Shown here: one piece after another, positions 26,878 through 36,190 of the stretch | Numbering within the stretch: position 1 is the stretch's first letter | Layout of the letters: every line of letters begins with the position of its first letter | From: DASXUX01 sp036504595 | GTDB taxonomy: Bacteria > Planctomycetota > SZUA-567 > H5-PLA8 | Direction: 5' to 3' | NCBI GenBank assembly: GCA_036504595.1 | Contig: DASXUX010000056.1 | Span: 1 to 64,000, forward strand | Length of the DNA: 64,000 bases | The notes under the pieces: model-generated | What the model was told of the DNA's origin: nothing | Seen by the model: the letters and a program-made list of their open reading frames with translations, nothing else | Databases searched by the model: none | Made by a program: the position numbers and the translations under genes

Positions 26878-28395
26878 GTGAAACTCGCACGGATCATTCC
26901 TGCCGTATTGTTCGCCTCCTTGGCGTCGATGTACGCCGCCGACACGCCTGCGCAGAAGCCGAACATCGTGATCATCCTCGCCGACGATCTCGGCTACGGC
27001 GATGTGCAGTGCTACAACCCGCAGCGCGGGAAGATCCCGACACCCAACATTGATCGCCTTGCGTCGCAAGGCATGCGGTTCACTGATGCGCATTCGTCAT
27101 CGGGCGTTTGCTCGCCGTCGCGATACACACTGCTGACGGGGCGGTATCACTGGCGGACGCGGCTGCAGTCGGGAATCGTGGGAGTGTTCGGGCAGCCTCT
27201 GATCGCGCCCGAACGGCTGACCATCGCAGGCCTGGCCAAGCAACACGGCTACAACACCGGATGTATCGGCAAGTGGCATCTCGGCTGGGACTGGCCGATT
27301 CCGCCAGGAAAGGCCGCGTTGTTCCACGTCGGCAAAGGCCAGAACGACGAAGCGCCGCCGACCGACGCCCACCTGGCTGCGTGGCGCGAGGTCTTCGGCA
27401 AGCCCATACCGGGCGGTCCGACGACGCGTGGGTTTGACGAATACTTCGGGACTGACGTGCCGAACTGGCCGCCGTACTGCTTCATCGAGAACGACCGCAC
27501 CATCGGCATGCCGACCGAGTTTCTGCCGAAGCGTCTCCTGAAAAATAATCTCGCGAGTCTGCCGGGACCGGCGTTGAAGGACTGGCCGCTCGAAGGCATC
27601 CTTCCGGCGTTGGGCGACCGGGCCAGCGAGTTCCTTTCGCGCCAGGCAAAAGCGGGAAAGCCCTTTCTGCTCTACCTGCCGCTCACCGCACCTCATGAAC
27701 CACTAGCCGTAACGGAGGAGTGGAAAGGTAAGAGCGGCCTGCTGCCCTATGCCGACTTCGTGATGCAAACCGACGCGGTGATTGGGCGCGTGTTGGATGC
27801 ACTTGAGAAGAGCGGCGCCGCCGGCAACACGCTGGTGATCTTCACCAGCGATAATGGCAAGGCCGCTTATACGGGCGCGGCCGAGCTGGAGAGGCTGGGG
27901 CATTATTCGAGTGGGCCGCTCCGCGGTTACAAGACGTCGGTGTATGAAGGCGGCCATCGGGAGCCCTTCGTGGTCCGCTGGCCGGGCGCGATCAAGGCTG
28001 GCAGCGTGTGCGGGCAGCTTGTGCATCAAGCGGACATCATGGCGACCTTGGCGGAAGTATTCGCAACCAAGCTTTCCGACAACGCCGGCGAGGATAGTTT
28101 CAGTATCCTGCCGCTGCTGAAAGGCGAGGACAAACCGGTCCGCTCTATCGCGATCAGTTGCGCGGCCAGTGGCGTGCCGGGGCTGCGCCGCGGTGACTGG
28201 AAGTTCATCGCCAATCCGAAGCCTGAACTTTACAACCTTGCCGAAGACATCGGCGAAACAAAGAATCTGGCGCCCGAAAAACCTGAGACGGTCGCAGAGA
28301 TGAAAGCGCTTTTGGAAAAACTCATCGCCGACGGGCGCAGCACGCCGGGCGCTCTACAGAAGAACGACGTTGAGGTGCGGCGGCATTCGAAGTAG
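26878..28395 (+). CDS. Secreted type I sulfatase (arylsulfatase family)
   Basis: 505 residues, GTG start preceded by GGGGCGGAG, signal peptide about 1-21. The active site CSPSRYTLLTGR places the formylglycine cysteine at Cys78 (C-x-P-x-R); metal ligands ILADDLGYGD (Asp36-Asp37), and SDNG near residue 322-325, follow the alkaline-phosphatase-superfamily pattern. It hydrolyses sulfate esters, probably on sulfated polysaccharides, in the periplasm. Cys-type sulfatases need a formylglycine-generating enzyme; the FGE-like protein at 17581 lacks one key cysteine, so maturation by another enzyme is more likely. The HEAT gene lies just upstream. Confidence 0.95.
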   Translation: MKLARIIPAVLFASLASMYAADTPAQKPNIVIILADDLGYGDVQCYNPQRGKIPTPNIDRLASQGMRFTDAHSSSGVCSPSRYTLLTGRYHWRTRLQSGIVGVFGQPLIAPERLTIAGLAKQHGYNTGCIGKWHLGWDWPIPPGKAALFHVGKGQNDEAPPTDAHLAAWREVFGKPIPGGPTTRGFDEYFGTDVPNWPPYCFIENDRTIGMPTEFLPKRLLKNNLASLPGPALKDWPLEGILPALGDRASEFLSRQAKAGKPFLLYLPLTAPHEPLAVTEEWKGKSGLLPYADFVMQTDAVIGRVLDALEKSGAAGNTLVIFTSDNGKAAYTGAAELERLGHYSSGPLRGYKTSVYEGGHREPFVVRWPGAIKAGSVCGQLVHQADIMATLAEVFATKLSDNAGEDSFSILPLLKGEDKPVRSIAISCAASGVPGLRRGDWKFIANPKPELYNLAEDIGETKNLAPEKPETVAEMKALLEKLIADGRSTPGALQKNDVEVRRHSK

Positions 28396-28410
28396 GAGTC
28401 GGCGTTCGGG

Positions 28411-29436
28411 CTACTCCGGCTTTGGCGGGCGGATCATGTAACCGCGGTCGCATTTTTTGTAGCCGGCGACATCGTTGATTTTCCCTGGCTGGTTGACCAT
28501 CCCGAGCATGTTGGCTTTGGCCGGCTTCCACGGATACTTGCCCGCCAACAGATCGCTGATTTTCACGCTGCACGCTTCGGCGAGCAGGACGGCCGCCTGG
28601 GATTCCTCAGCGGTGATGTCCGGCAACGTGCACTCGCGTTCGCCTTTGAAGGCCGGCGAGACGATGTTCATGTCCACACTGATCTCCGGCGGCACACCGT
28701 GCCGCGCGGCAACCATCGTTGCGCAACGCATGTCACAGCCGTTGATCGCCACTGTCGGGAACTGCTCCAGCATGTCCACGTCTTCTTGAACAGCAGCGGT
28801 GAGGGCCGGAACGCAGAGCAGCAATGTTTTGCCGGGAAACTTATCCTCGACCAGCATGTATGCGGCCCGCTGAGTGACGCGCCCGCCCGTGCGGCGAATC
28901 CCCTGGCACGGAAAGATGGTGACGTATTTGGGCGGCTTGCCGCTGGCGGCCGGCGCGTCCGTTGGAGGAGAGAAGCATGAGCAGTCTGGACCGCAGGCGG
29001 CTTCGGTCGTCTTCACCACCTCCGCTGGCCTGAATGATTCAGTCAAGTGCTTGTCATCCATGATCACTTCGATGCGTGCTGCAACCGCTTCAGACAGACG
29101 GCGGCCGATGTCCTCCAGTTGCTGGCGCGTCTTTCCGGGGCCGAGCTTGGTTTCGGCCATGATGTGACCGACTTCAATCTTTCCGATCGGGAACACTCCC
29201 AGTTCGTTGAAGATGTGAATGCCGCAGCGTTCGCCGCAGCCGTCGATCAGGATTACCGGATTATGCTCGATAAGCTCACGCTGTTCCGCATCGCCCGCCA
29301 ACAGCGCCGGCAGAGACAGCAGCGCGGTGGTCTCGGGGAACTTCTGATGCACCAGGTACGCGGCGCGGCGCGTGACGTTGGCGACGATCTTGCCGACGCC
29401 CATGCAGGGGGCGAGAACGAACTTCTGGCTCTTCAT
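28411..29436 (-). CDS. Tandem DGC-domain putative zinc-binding protein
   Basis: 341 cytoplasmic residues made of two homologous halves. Repeat 1 has APCMGVG, RRAAYL and IDGCGERCG (about 65-72). Repeat 2 has FPCQGI, QRAAYML and INGCDMRCA (about 231-239). This D/N-G-C-x-x-x-C motif defines the DGC family (putative zinc-binding, function unknown). Between the repeats lies a Cys-rich linker (CGPDCSCF at 148-155). The fusion of two DGC units in one chain is less usual than the single-domain form of about 120-160 residues. It is convergent with the sulfatase gene (16 bp apart). Confidence 0.85.
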   Translation of the reverse strand: MKSQKFVLAPCMGVGKIVANVTRRAAYLVHQKFPETTALLSLPALLAGDAEQRELIEHNPVILIDGCGERCGIHIFNELGVFPIGKIEVGHIMAETKLGPGKTRQQLEDIGRRLSEAVAARIEVIMDDKHLTESFRPAEVVKTTEAACGPDCSCFSPPTDAPAASGKPPKYVTIFPCQGIRRTGGRVTQRAAYMLVEDKFPGKTLLLCVPALTAAVQEDVDMLEQFPTVAINGCDMRCATMVAARHGVPPEISVDMNIVSPAFKGERECTLPDITAEESQAAVLLAEACSVKISDLLAGKYPWKPAKANMLGMVNQPGKINDVAGYKKCDRGYMIRPPKPE

Positions 29437-29569
29437 GCGTGGACTCCAGGAACCAGCAAAGCTCCTTAGCGCGGCAAAGCGATTCGCACCTTGGAGTACG
29501 TCCTATAGCGGTTGTGCGCCGGTGAGGCAAGTGCGCTGGGGAAATACAGCAGGTTCAGCGCGCGCTAAT

Positions 29570-32086
29570 CTAATTCGTCGTGCGCAGTTGCCAGGACTTG
29601 GCACTGGTGTTTGTCCGCGCGATCGGAATGAACAAACCGGCGCTGAATTGGCTGCCGTCGGAGAGGTCGCATTGAAGCGAGAGATTCAGATTCACTTTGA
29701 CGATTCCATCGCCGGAATTTGCGACCGGCAGGCCGCTATTCTCCACAGGCACATTGACGAAGCTGACCGTAAACGCTCCTTTGGATGAAAGTGTGAATTT
29801 ACTCAGTCCGGCGGTGGCCTTTGCGACCGTGAGCTTTACGGAGCCCTTGCTGGCCTTAGCGAGCGCTGAGGAAACTTGCGTGCTGTAATTGCCGATGGAA
29901 AAGCCAAGCGAACCGGCGGATGCGGGCACGAGATCGGCGTCACCGGGGAGGATAAGTTGGCCGGTGATCGCAAACGAATGAACTTTCGCTTTCGTGGTTT
30001 TGTTCAGGGTTTCCTTTGCGGAGAACTTGGTGACAAGACAGGAGCCGGAGCCGGCGGTCCCGGTCTTCTGGAAAATGTAATTCGCAGTTCCGGTGTTGTT
30101 CGCGACAGCCGTATACAGCGCGCCGCAGCTTGCGCTGGCGGCAAAGCTCCCGATGCCGATCGAGACGGGAATGTTGACCATCTGTTTGTCGGATGCTTTT
30201 ACGTTCGCGTTCGTGGCGCCGAGCGCCAGCATGGCACCGCGGAGGTCGGCGTTAGAGAGCTGAAAGACGACGTTGCCAGTGCCGGGCTTGACGGCAAAGG
30301 TGAGCAGCGGATTGGTGCCGGCGTTGGACTTGTAGCCGCCGTTTACGTCCACATTGAAGGCGAACGATCTCGAACCGATCGCCACGCTGCAGGGGACGCC
30401 AGTCAAGTCGGACGGCAGCGCGGTCGGGTCAACGAGTCCTGAAACACTGATGCCGTCTGCTCCGGTGGTCTGAAAATTCAGAGTCACGAACGCGGAACTG
30501 ATGAATAGCGCGGTTGACATGCCATTGGAGTTGGCGACCGGCACGCCGACGCGCGCGGCCTGACTCGATGAGTTTCCTGTGCCCACGGTGATCACGACAG
30601 AGTCGTAGACTTGATAGGCGCCCTTGGCGAGCATCAGGCGCGCGGTGTAGGTTCCGTTGTTCGCATACGTGAAGGATGGATTTGCGTCGCTGGACGTCGA
30701 ACCGTTGCCGAAATCCCAGCGCAAGGTATCGAAGCTTCCCTGCGAAAGGGTTGAGCTGAAACTGACGGCGAGCGGTTTCTCGCCAAACGTCGGACACGCT
30801 GAGACCACGGCAGTGAGAGCGGTGTCGGTGGTTCCCGCGACGGCCGTATTGGCCACTGCAGCGACGACGTTCGCGGCGTCGCCGGGCTGTGAGGCGCTAT
30901 TGCGGCCATCCGCCCAGGCCACGAGGAAGAAGCCGCCGGATTGCGCCGCGACGGCGTTTCTCAAAATGCCGCTGGCGGCGGTATCGATCTGGAACGGAAG
31001 CGGGTCCTTGTCTTCTCCGGAGAGTGAGACTCGTTTGCCGATCAGGTGGTAAACGCCGCTGGAAACTCTTTCGCTTCTCACAAAAAGCCACTCGTCGGTC
31101 CCGGCAAACACCGGGGCGTAGGAATCGACGGCGCTGCCGGTGGGGCCGAGTCCCATCTCGGCGAAAACGCCTCGCGGCGGCGTCACGGCGCCGTTGGTGC
31201 TGAGTTTGTGGAGGAAGACGGAACTGTCCACGGTTTGATCGTAGGAGGACAGAATCTGCCATCCATCGGCAACGAATGTGACGCCGATGGGCCGGCCATA
31301 GCCGTTATCTTGCGGCAGTTCTTTGAAAAGGCTGGTGCCGCCGGCATCGCGGAGGGTGCCGTCGATGGCGATTCGCACGCTGCGCGTCAGCGCCGGCGAT
31401 TCGGCGTTTTCACGATACAGGAGCAATGTGTCGCCGCTGGGTGCCTGAGACGATAGGAACAACAAGGTCTGGCTTTGCGGCGAGAGCAGAACGGGAAGCG
31501 CTTGTACTGCGCCGACCACTCCGGCCGTTGTTACTCGGGTGAAGTAGACCTGCTGCCCGGTGTTGTTTGGATGCGAGACGTCCTGCCACGCGACGACGTA
31601 GTCGATCCCGTTGAAGGCTACCAGAGGATCCTCTTCCACCAGGCCTTGCGTGGCGAAGATGGCGAAATCCGTTCCGCCCAGAAGTGTGCCGGTGGGCGTG
31701 ACGATGCCGGCGCGAATTCCTCCGCCCCACGTGCCGTCATCGGACCAGACGACCAGCCAGTTCGTTCCGTCGAACGCGGCTTCGCAACGCTGCTGCCGGA
31801 ACGGGCGGGGTTTGGCTGCTGAGGTCGAGATGGCAAAGGGCGGGGAGGCAATACCCGAGGCGCTGACGATGGAGGCACCCATTACCGGTGCGTTTGCGCC
31901 CGCGCCATAATCAACCCAGGCGACGAGAAAATTGTTGTTTCCGGCGGCAACAGTGGGTGGCGCGATGCTGTCAGAGTTCTGGTATTGAGAGGACAGCATG
32001 AGATTGTTGCCGACCAGCGAATCCTGCGCGAACGCATCGCTGGCTGCCAGCAGACTGAGCAGCGCGAACAGAACCGTTTTCTTCAT
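29570..32086 (-). CDS. Secreted multi-domain protein with a PKD domain and N-terminal propeller-like region
   Basis: 838 residues. ATG 32086 follows AGGGGAT and gives a signal peptide (about 1-20, TVLFALLSLLAASDAFA). Residues about 25-390 show repeated WLVVWSDDGTW, YVVAWQD and FLVAWADGRN segments, as in secreted beta-propellers. A PKD domain lies at about 440-505 (WDFGNGSTSSDANPSFTYANNGTYTARLML). The C-terminal third is beta-rich and unassigned. It probably binds polymers or serves as a surface protein. No enzyme motif is recognised. It is divergent from the DUF6600-like gene. Confidence 0.78.
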   Translation of the reverse strand: MKKTVLFALLSLLAASDAFAQDSLVGNNLMLSSQYQNSDSIAPPTVAAGNNNFLVAWVDYGAGANAPVMGASIVSASGIASPPFAISTSAAKPRPFRQQRCEAAFDGTNWLVVWSDDGTWGGGIRAGIVTPTGTLLGGTDFAIFATQGLVEEDPLVAFNGIDYVVAWQDVSHPNNTGQQVYFTRVTTAGVVGAVQALPVLLSPQSQTLLFLSSQAPSGDTLLLYRENAESPALTRSVRIAIDGTLRDAGGTSLFKELPQDNGYGRPIGVTFVADGWQILSSYDQTVDSSVFLHKLSTNGAVTPPRGVFAEMGLGPTGSAVDSYAPVFAGTDEWLFVRSERVSSGVYHLIGKRVSLSGEDKDPLPFQIDTAASGILRNAVAAQSGGFFLVAWADGRNSASQPGDAANVVAAVANTAVAGTTDTALTAVVSACPTFGEKPLAVSFSSTLSQGSFDTLRWDFGNGSTSSDANPSFTYANNGTYTARLMLAKGAYQVYDSVVITVGTGNSSSQAARVGVPVANSNGMSTALFISSAFVTLNFQTTGADGISVSGLVDPTALPSDLTGVPCSVAIGSRSFAFNVDVNGGYKSNAGTNPLLTFAVKPGTGNVVFQLSNADLRGAMLALGATNANVKASDKQMVNIPVSIGIGSFAASASCGALYTAVANNTGTANYIFQKTGTAGSGSCLVTKFSAKETLNKTTKAKVHSFAITGQLILPGDADLVPASAGSLGFSIGNYSTQVSSALAKASKGSVKLTVAKATAGLSKFTLSSKGAFTVSFVNVPVENSGLPVANSGDGIVKVNLNLSLQCDLSDGSQFSAGLFIPIARTNTSAKSWQLRTTN

Positions 32087-32348
32087 CAATGCGATCCCCT
32101 ACGATTGGTACAGCAGCGAACCATTCCAATGTGACGTGGATGCGTACTAAAGGACGTGCGGAATATCTTATTGCTTCCCATAATTTGCGAAAATAGAGAT
32201 GCTTGCCACGCGCCAGATTACGCGCGAGAAAACTCGCGAACCGTTTTAAACATGGAGGCCTTTCCAGGAGCGTGTGCTGGCAACGCACGACGGGCAGCCT
32301 ATAGTTTGTGCAGTACGCTGCAGTTCCTTGAAAATGGGAGGTCAATCC
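32087..32348. promoter_or_regulatory. Divergent intergenic region
   Basis: 262 bp between two outward-facing starts; must carry both promoters. Bases around 32160-32200 are A/T-rich (CTTATTGCTTCCCATAATTTGCG). No defined operator or repeat is recognised. Confidence 0.4.
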
Positions 32349-34202
32349 ATGTTCAGCATGCTGCGACATTTGTCCTGGAGTTTGTTTCTCGCCTTCGGTC
32401 TCTCGGCTCTGTGTGCGGGGGCGTCCGAGGGCTTCCTCGACTTGGCGCGTCTGACGGAGTCGGGCGCCAATTCCGACGACATGATCGCCTACATTCGGAA
32501 GACACCGACGCGCTTCGACCTGACAGCGCGGGAGCGCAGCGCGCTTTTTGATTTGGGCGCGGAGCAAGCAGTCTGCGACGCCATCGAGGAGCATGACCGA
32601 GCGCTCGGAGGCGCGGGCGACGCGGTCGCAGCAGCCGACGATCTGCAGTGGGACGCCGAAGCCGCTCTGCCCGAAGCGGAAACGGTCAACGAAGACGTCT
32701 TCTATCACTCGCTCTCGCCATACGGCACCTGGTTTGAGGACGATGGCCAATGGGTCTGGCGGCCGACCGTTTCGATCGTGGACCCGCATTGGCGGCCGTA
32801 TTGCCATCACGGCCGTTGGGCGATGACGGAGCGCGGTTGGACGTGGTCCTCGGAATACTCTTGGGGCTGGGCGCCGTTTCACTATGGCCGCTGGCATCGC
32901 GATCACGTTCACGGCTGGGTGTGGACGCCTGGCCTGGAGTGGGGGCCGGGCTGGGTGGCCTGGCGCACGGGCGCCAGCGACTGCGGTTGGGCGCCCATGC
33001 CGCCAGCGGTGACGTTCCGCGCGGGCGTGGGTGTGGTGTATGGCGGCCACGACGCAGACTGGGGGCTGATCGCCTCCGACTTCACTTTCGTCTCCATTGG
33101 GAAACTGTTCGAGCCGCGCTGGTGGGAATTCCGGCTGCACAAGGATGAACGAAACCGGATGTATGAGCGTCTGCCCATGGCGCACACGCACTTCGAAATG
33201 GTCAACAACAACTACATCAACAGGGGGCTGGAGCTATCGGTTGTCGAGAGGATCACCGGGCGGCGCGTGCCGCATATCGAACTGGCCAGGCCCGTTCACG
33301 GAGACGCGCACTTCCGGCCGGAACGCCTTGAAGGCAATAAGCTGGTGCTGTACCAGCCCACCGTGCGCCGGACGGTGACCGCGACACCCATTGTCATTCA
33401 GCAGGCGCGCGAAGAGCGTATCAAGAAATACGAGATCGTTCACGACGAGCGGATGGCGAAGGCACGGGTTCCGGCGCGCACCGCGGAAAACCAGCGGCAC
33501 CAGGTGCTCGCGGCGGAAATGCAGCAGGTTGCAGAACGCCAGAAGCAGCGCGAGGCCGATGCCGAAGCGCGCCGCCTCCGGAGCCAGCGGCTGACGAGCG
33601 AGGCCGAGTTGAAACGCATCAGCGTCGCTCGCGAAGAAGCCGACGATCGCGTGAAGCGCGAGGCCATTCAGAAAGCCGAGCAAGAGCAGAAGCGGAGATT
33701 GACCGAAACTAGGACGCGTGAAGCGCAGGCTACTCGGGAAGCCGAACAACGGCGCAAGGAGGCCGAAAACGCGGAGCGCGTGAGGGCCTCAAAGATCATC
33801 GAGGACCAACGCCGCGCCCAGGACGAGCAACGCCGGGCGCACGAAACAGAACTGGCCGCTCAGAAGGAACGCGGCAGGCAGTTGGACGAGCAGCGCAAGA
33901 GCGCCGCGGATGCACAGCGGCGGTCCGCTTTGGACCAGCAGCAGGCCGAACTGCGCAAAGAAATGGAGACAAAGCGGGCGGCGCAGGCTGAGTCTCAGCG
34001 GCAGGCTGAAGACAACCGCAAGGCGCAGCAAGCCGCGGTGCAAGCGCAATTGGAACAGTCGCACCGTGCCGACCAGCAGAGAACTCAGCGGGACAACGCA
34101 CTGGAGAGCGCACGGCAGGCGGCTGCAGCAAAAGCCAGCGATCGCCAGCGTGAAGCGCTCCGGGACAATAAGCCAGCGCCGGCCGATCGCAAAGGCCGCT
34201 GA
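32349..34202 (+). CDS. DUF6600-like secreted protein with a long Gln/Glu/Arg-rich coiled-coil tail
   Basis: 617 residues with a signal peptide (about 1-25, LSWSLFLAFGLSALCAG). Residues about 110-245 are packed with Trp and His (YGTWFEDDGQWVWRP, GRWHRDHVHGWVW, PGWVAWRTG), the pattern of DUF6600-type secreted proteins. From about residue 370 the chain is a continuous charged helix (AEARRLRSQRL, AERQKQREADAEARR) about 230 residues long, likely a periplasmic coiled coil. ATG 32349 follows GGGAGG. The stop overlaps the next open frame, but the true next start is 34229. Function unknown; similar proteins are seen next to envelope genes. Confidence 0.78.
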   Translation: MFSMLRHLSWSLFLAFGLSALCAGASEGFLDLARLTESGANSDDMIAYIRKTPTRFDLTARERSALFDLGAEQAVCDAIEEHDRALGGAGDAVAAADDLQWDAEAALPEAETVNEDVFYHSLSPYGTWFEDDGQWVWRPTVSIVDPHWRPYCHHGRWAMTERGWTWSSEYSWGWAPFHYGRWHRDHVHGWVWTPGLEWGPGWVAWRTGASDCGWAPMPPAVTFRAGVGVVYGGHDADWGLIASDFTFVSIGKLFEPRWWEFRLHKDERNRMYERLPMAHTHFEMVNNNYINRGLELSVVERITGRRVPHIELARPVHGDAHFRPERLEGNKLVLYQPTVRRTVTATPIVIQQAREERIKKYEIVHDERMAKARVPARTAENQRHQVLAAEMQQVAERQKQREADAEARRLRSQRLTSEAELKRISVAREEADDRVKREAIQKAEQEQKRRLTETRTREAQATREAEQRRKEAENAERVRASKIIEDQRRAQDEQRRAHETELAAQKERGRQLDEQRKSAADAQRRSALDQQQAELRKEMETKRAAQAESQRQAEDNRKAQQAAVQAQLEQSHRADQQRTQRDNALESARQAAAAKASDRQREALRDNKPAPADRKGR

Positions 34203-34228
34203 TGTCTGGAGTCTGGGGGCGGACGCAG

Positions 34229-36112
34229 ATGAAACCGCGGATGCTGGTCTTCTTGCTTGGTCTGGCGGCGACCTCTGCGATGGCGGGCGAGCCGGATTTC
34301 CAATCCAAGTATCTCGCCATCAGTCTGTCGCCACAGGCGCCGGCGTTCAGTTGGTTCGCGGTGGACTCGCTGGGACAGGGCAAGCTTGCGCACAATCCGG
34401 TATTGGCGCAAGCGGGCGCCGTCGCGGGACTCGAACTTGACGGGAAGACTTACAAACTGGGCGGCAAGCCGGTCTGGCAGATCGCCTGCGACGAGAAGAC
34501 GCTGACGTTGCGGTCGGATTATGTTGCGGGCGTGGAGATGCCGCCGTTCGTTCTGACGTTCAACCAGAAGTTGAACCACGCCACGCTGCTGGGCCTGATG
34601 AAACCGGGCGAGCGGCATATGGGCCTGCCGTGCGTGCTGCATCTTCCGGATATGGGATCGTTAAGGATTGTAGCGCAATCCTCCGGGATTGCGCCGGAAG
34701 ACGGTACGCAATCCAGGAGGATTGCGCCACAAGGCAGGTTGGACTACGACGCGCGGCGATGGAAAGTGAAGACGCCGTTTGTGCGCGTTGCGTTTCCTCC
34801 AGCGACGGCGCAGCAACCCCGCATTGAGTACCGGCTGGAAGTGGCGGCGATTTATCCGAAGCTGCCGGGGATCGAAAACGATCCGCGCTACGACGCTTTC
34901 CGCCGCGATTACCTCAATATCTTCCAGATGAACCCGCGCGTGCAGATGCTTGCCAACAACTCCTCTAGCGACCCGGTCGGCTTTACTCTGTTCGAGTATG
35001 CCGATCTGGCGGTGCACGCGCCGCCGCTGGCTGAGGGGTTGACGTGCCTGGATCTCATCCGGCTGACGCTTGATCGCTACATCGCGGGCGCCAAAGGATA
35101 CGGGCAGGTCGGCTATGCGTGCACGCCGACGGATGCCGATTTGATTGCGTGGAAAACGCCGTGGACATCGAGCGACACGCTGCCGTCGTTTTTGATCTCA
35201 GCCTGCGATTACGTGAACGGCTCCGGAGACCTGAACTGGGCGAAGGTCAACTATGACAAGCTGGCGGCGTGGGGCCGAGAGATGTTCGCAACGGACAAGA
35301 ACGGCAACGGCTTGATCGAGTATCCCGGCACCGGAAATTACGGTGACCGGCCGACGGCGGACAAGCGGCCCTCGAACTGGTGGGACACGATCAATTTCGG
35401 GCACGAAGATGCGTTTTCCAACGCGCTGGCGTACCGAGGCGCTCGAATGTTCGCGGAACTGGCGCGCAAGTTGGAGCACGCGGACGACGCGAAGTTCTTT
35501 GAGGAAAAGGCGGACAAACTCCGCGCCGCGTATGTGCCGACGCTTTTGAATCCGGCGACGGGCGTGATTGCCGGATGGAAGAGCGCCGATGGGCAGCTTC
35601 ACGATTACTGGTTCACGTTCGTGCAGGGCGCGGCGATCACGTATGGACTTCTGGATGACAAAACGGGCAACGCGGTGATGGACAAACTGCTGGCGAAGAT
35701 GAAGGACGTCGGTTTTGCGCGGTTTGATCTTGGGATTCCCGGCAATCTAGTGCCGGTCAAGAAAGGCGATTACGCATTTCACGACACGCCGCCTCACGTG
35801 CACGGCGTGCCCAGGCTTGAGGATGGCTCGGACGGGTTTCAATTCTACGAGAACGGCGGAACAACGGGTTGCTGGGCGTACTACACGGTCAAGGCGCTGT
35901 ATCAGCTTGGGCGAGTCGAAGAGGCGCGGCGCATCTACCATCCAATGCTTGAGGGCTACGCGCGCGGCGAGTTCCAGGGTTTCGGCGAGAACGGAATGTC
36001 TCGCGACTGGCGCGACTGGAAGGGCGGTTGCCACGGCTACGAAGGGCTGCTTGTTGACAACTATTTCACGCTGCTGGGCGTGTTTGATGATGTGAAGAGT
36101 GGTACTCGGTGA
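34229..36112 (+). CDS. Secreted (alpha/alpha)6-barrel glycosidase-like protein
   Basis: 627 residues with a signal peptide (about 1-21, LVFLLGLAATSAMA). The catalytic-type region spans about 270-610, with features of six-hairpin glycosidases (GH15/GH63/GH78/debranching-like). Examples are KNGNGLIEYPGTGNYGD, WWDTINFGHEDAFSNALAYR, and GGCHGYEGLLVDNYF at the end. The exact family is not certain. ATG 34229 is preferred over 34202 because it gives the signal peptide and has a GGGGGCGGA site; the 34202 start would be read from a heptamer repeat. An in-frame palindromic insertion at residues 148-168 encodes two near-copies of the 'QSSGIAP / QSRRIAP' type. The last codons overlap a heptamer repeat. 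Confidence 0.75.
   Translation: MKPRMLVFLLGLAATSAMAGEPDFQSKYLAISLSPQAPAFSWFAVDSLGQGKLAHNPVLAQAGAVAGLELDGKTYKLGGKPVWQIACDEKTLTLRSDYVAGVEMPPFVLTFNQKLNHATLLGLMKPGERHMGLPCVLHLPDMGSLRIVAQSSGIAPEDGTQSRRIAPQGRLDYDARRWKVKTPFVRVAFPPATAQQPRIEYRLEVAAIYPKLPGIENDPRYDAFRRDYLNIFQMNPRVQMLANNSSSDPVGFTLFEYADLAVHAPPLAEGLTCLDLIRLTLDRYIAGAKGYGQVGYACTPTDADLIAWKTPWTSSDTLPSFLISACDYVNGSGDLNWAKVNYDKLAAWGREMFATDKNGNGLIEYPGTGNYGDRPTADKRPSNWWDTINFGHEDAFSNALAYRGARMFAELARKLEHADDAKFFEEKADKLRAAYVPTLLNPATGVIAGWKSADGQLHDYWFTFVQGAAITYGLLDDKTGNAVMDKLLAKMKDVGFARFDLGIPGNLVPVKKGDYAFHDTPPHVHGVPRLEDGSDGFQFYENGGTTGCWAYYTVKALYQLGRVEEARRIYHPMLEGYARGEFQGFGENGMSRDWRDWKGGCHGYEGLLVDNYFTLLGVFDDVKSGTR
34670..34730. repeat. Inverted pair of AGCGCAATCCTCCGGGATTG repeats (family P3) inside a CDS
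   Basis: One palindromic unit at 34670-34695 (GCGCAATCC stem GGATTGCGC) and a second at 34703-34730 form a compound hairpin inside the glycosidase-like gene and are translated in frame. The same unit lies between genes at 44295-44321 and 58807-58831. Confidence 0.8.
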
Positions 36113-36148
36113 ATGGTACTTGGTGGTCCGGTGTCTGGTGGTTTGGTG
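36100..36148. repeat. GGTACTC/GGTGTCT heptamer repeat across a stop codon
   Basis: About seven degenerate heptamers beginning GGT run from 36100 to 36148. They span the end of the preceding gene, so its last residues (SGTR) are encoded by the repeat. Confidence 0.7.
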
Positions 36149-36190
36149 CGCATGCGTTTTCGGGCTGGATGTATTGAGAGAGAATTCCAC

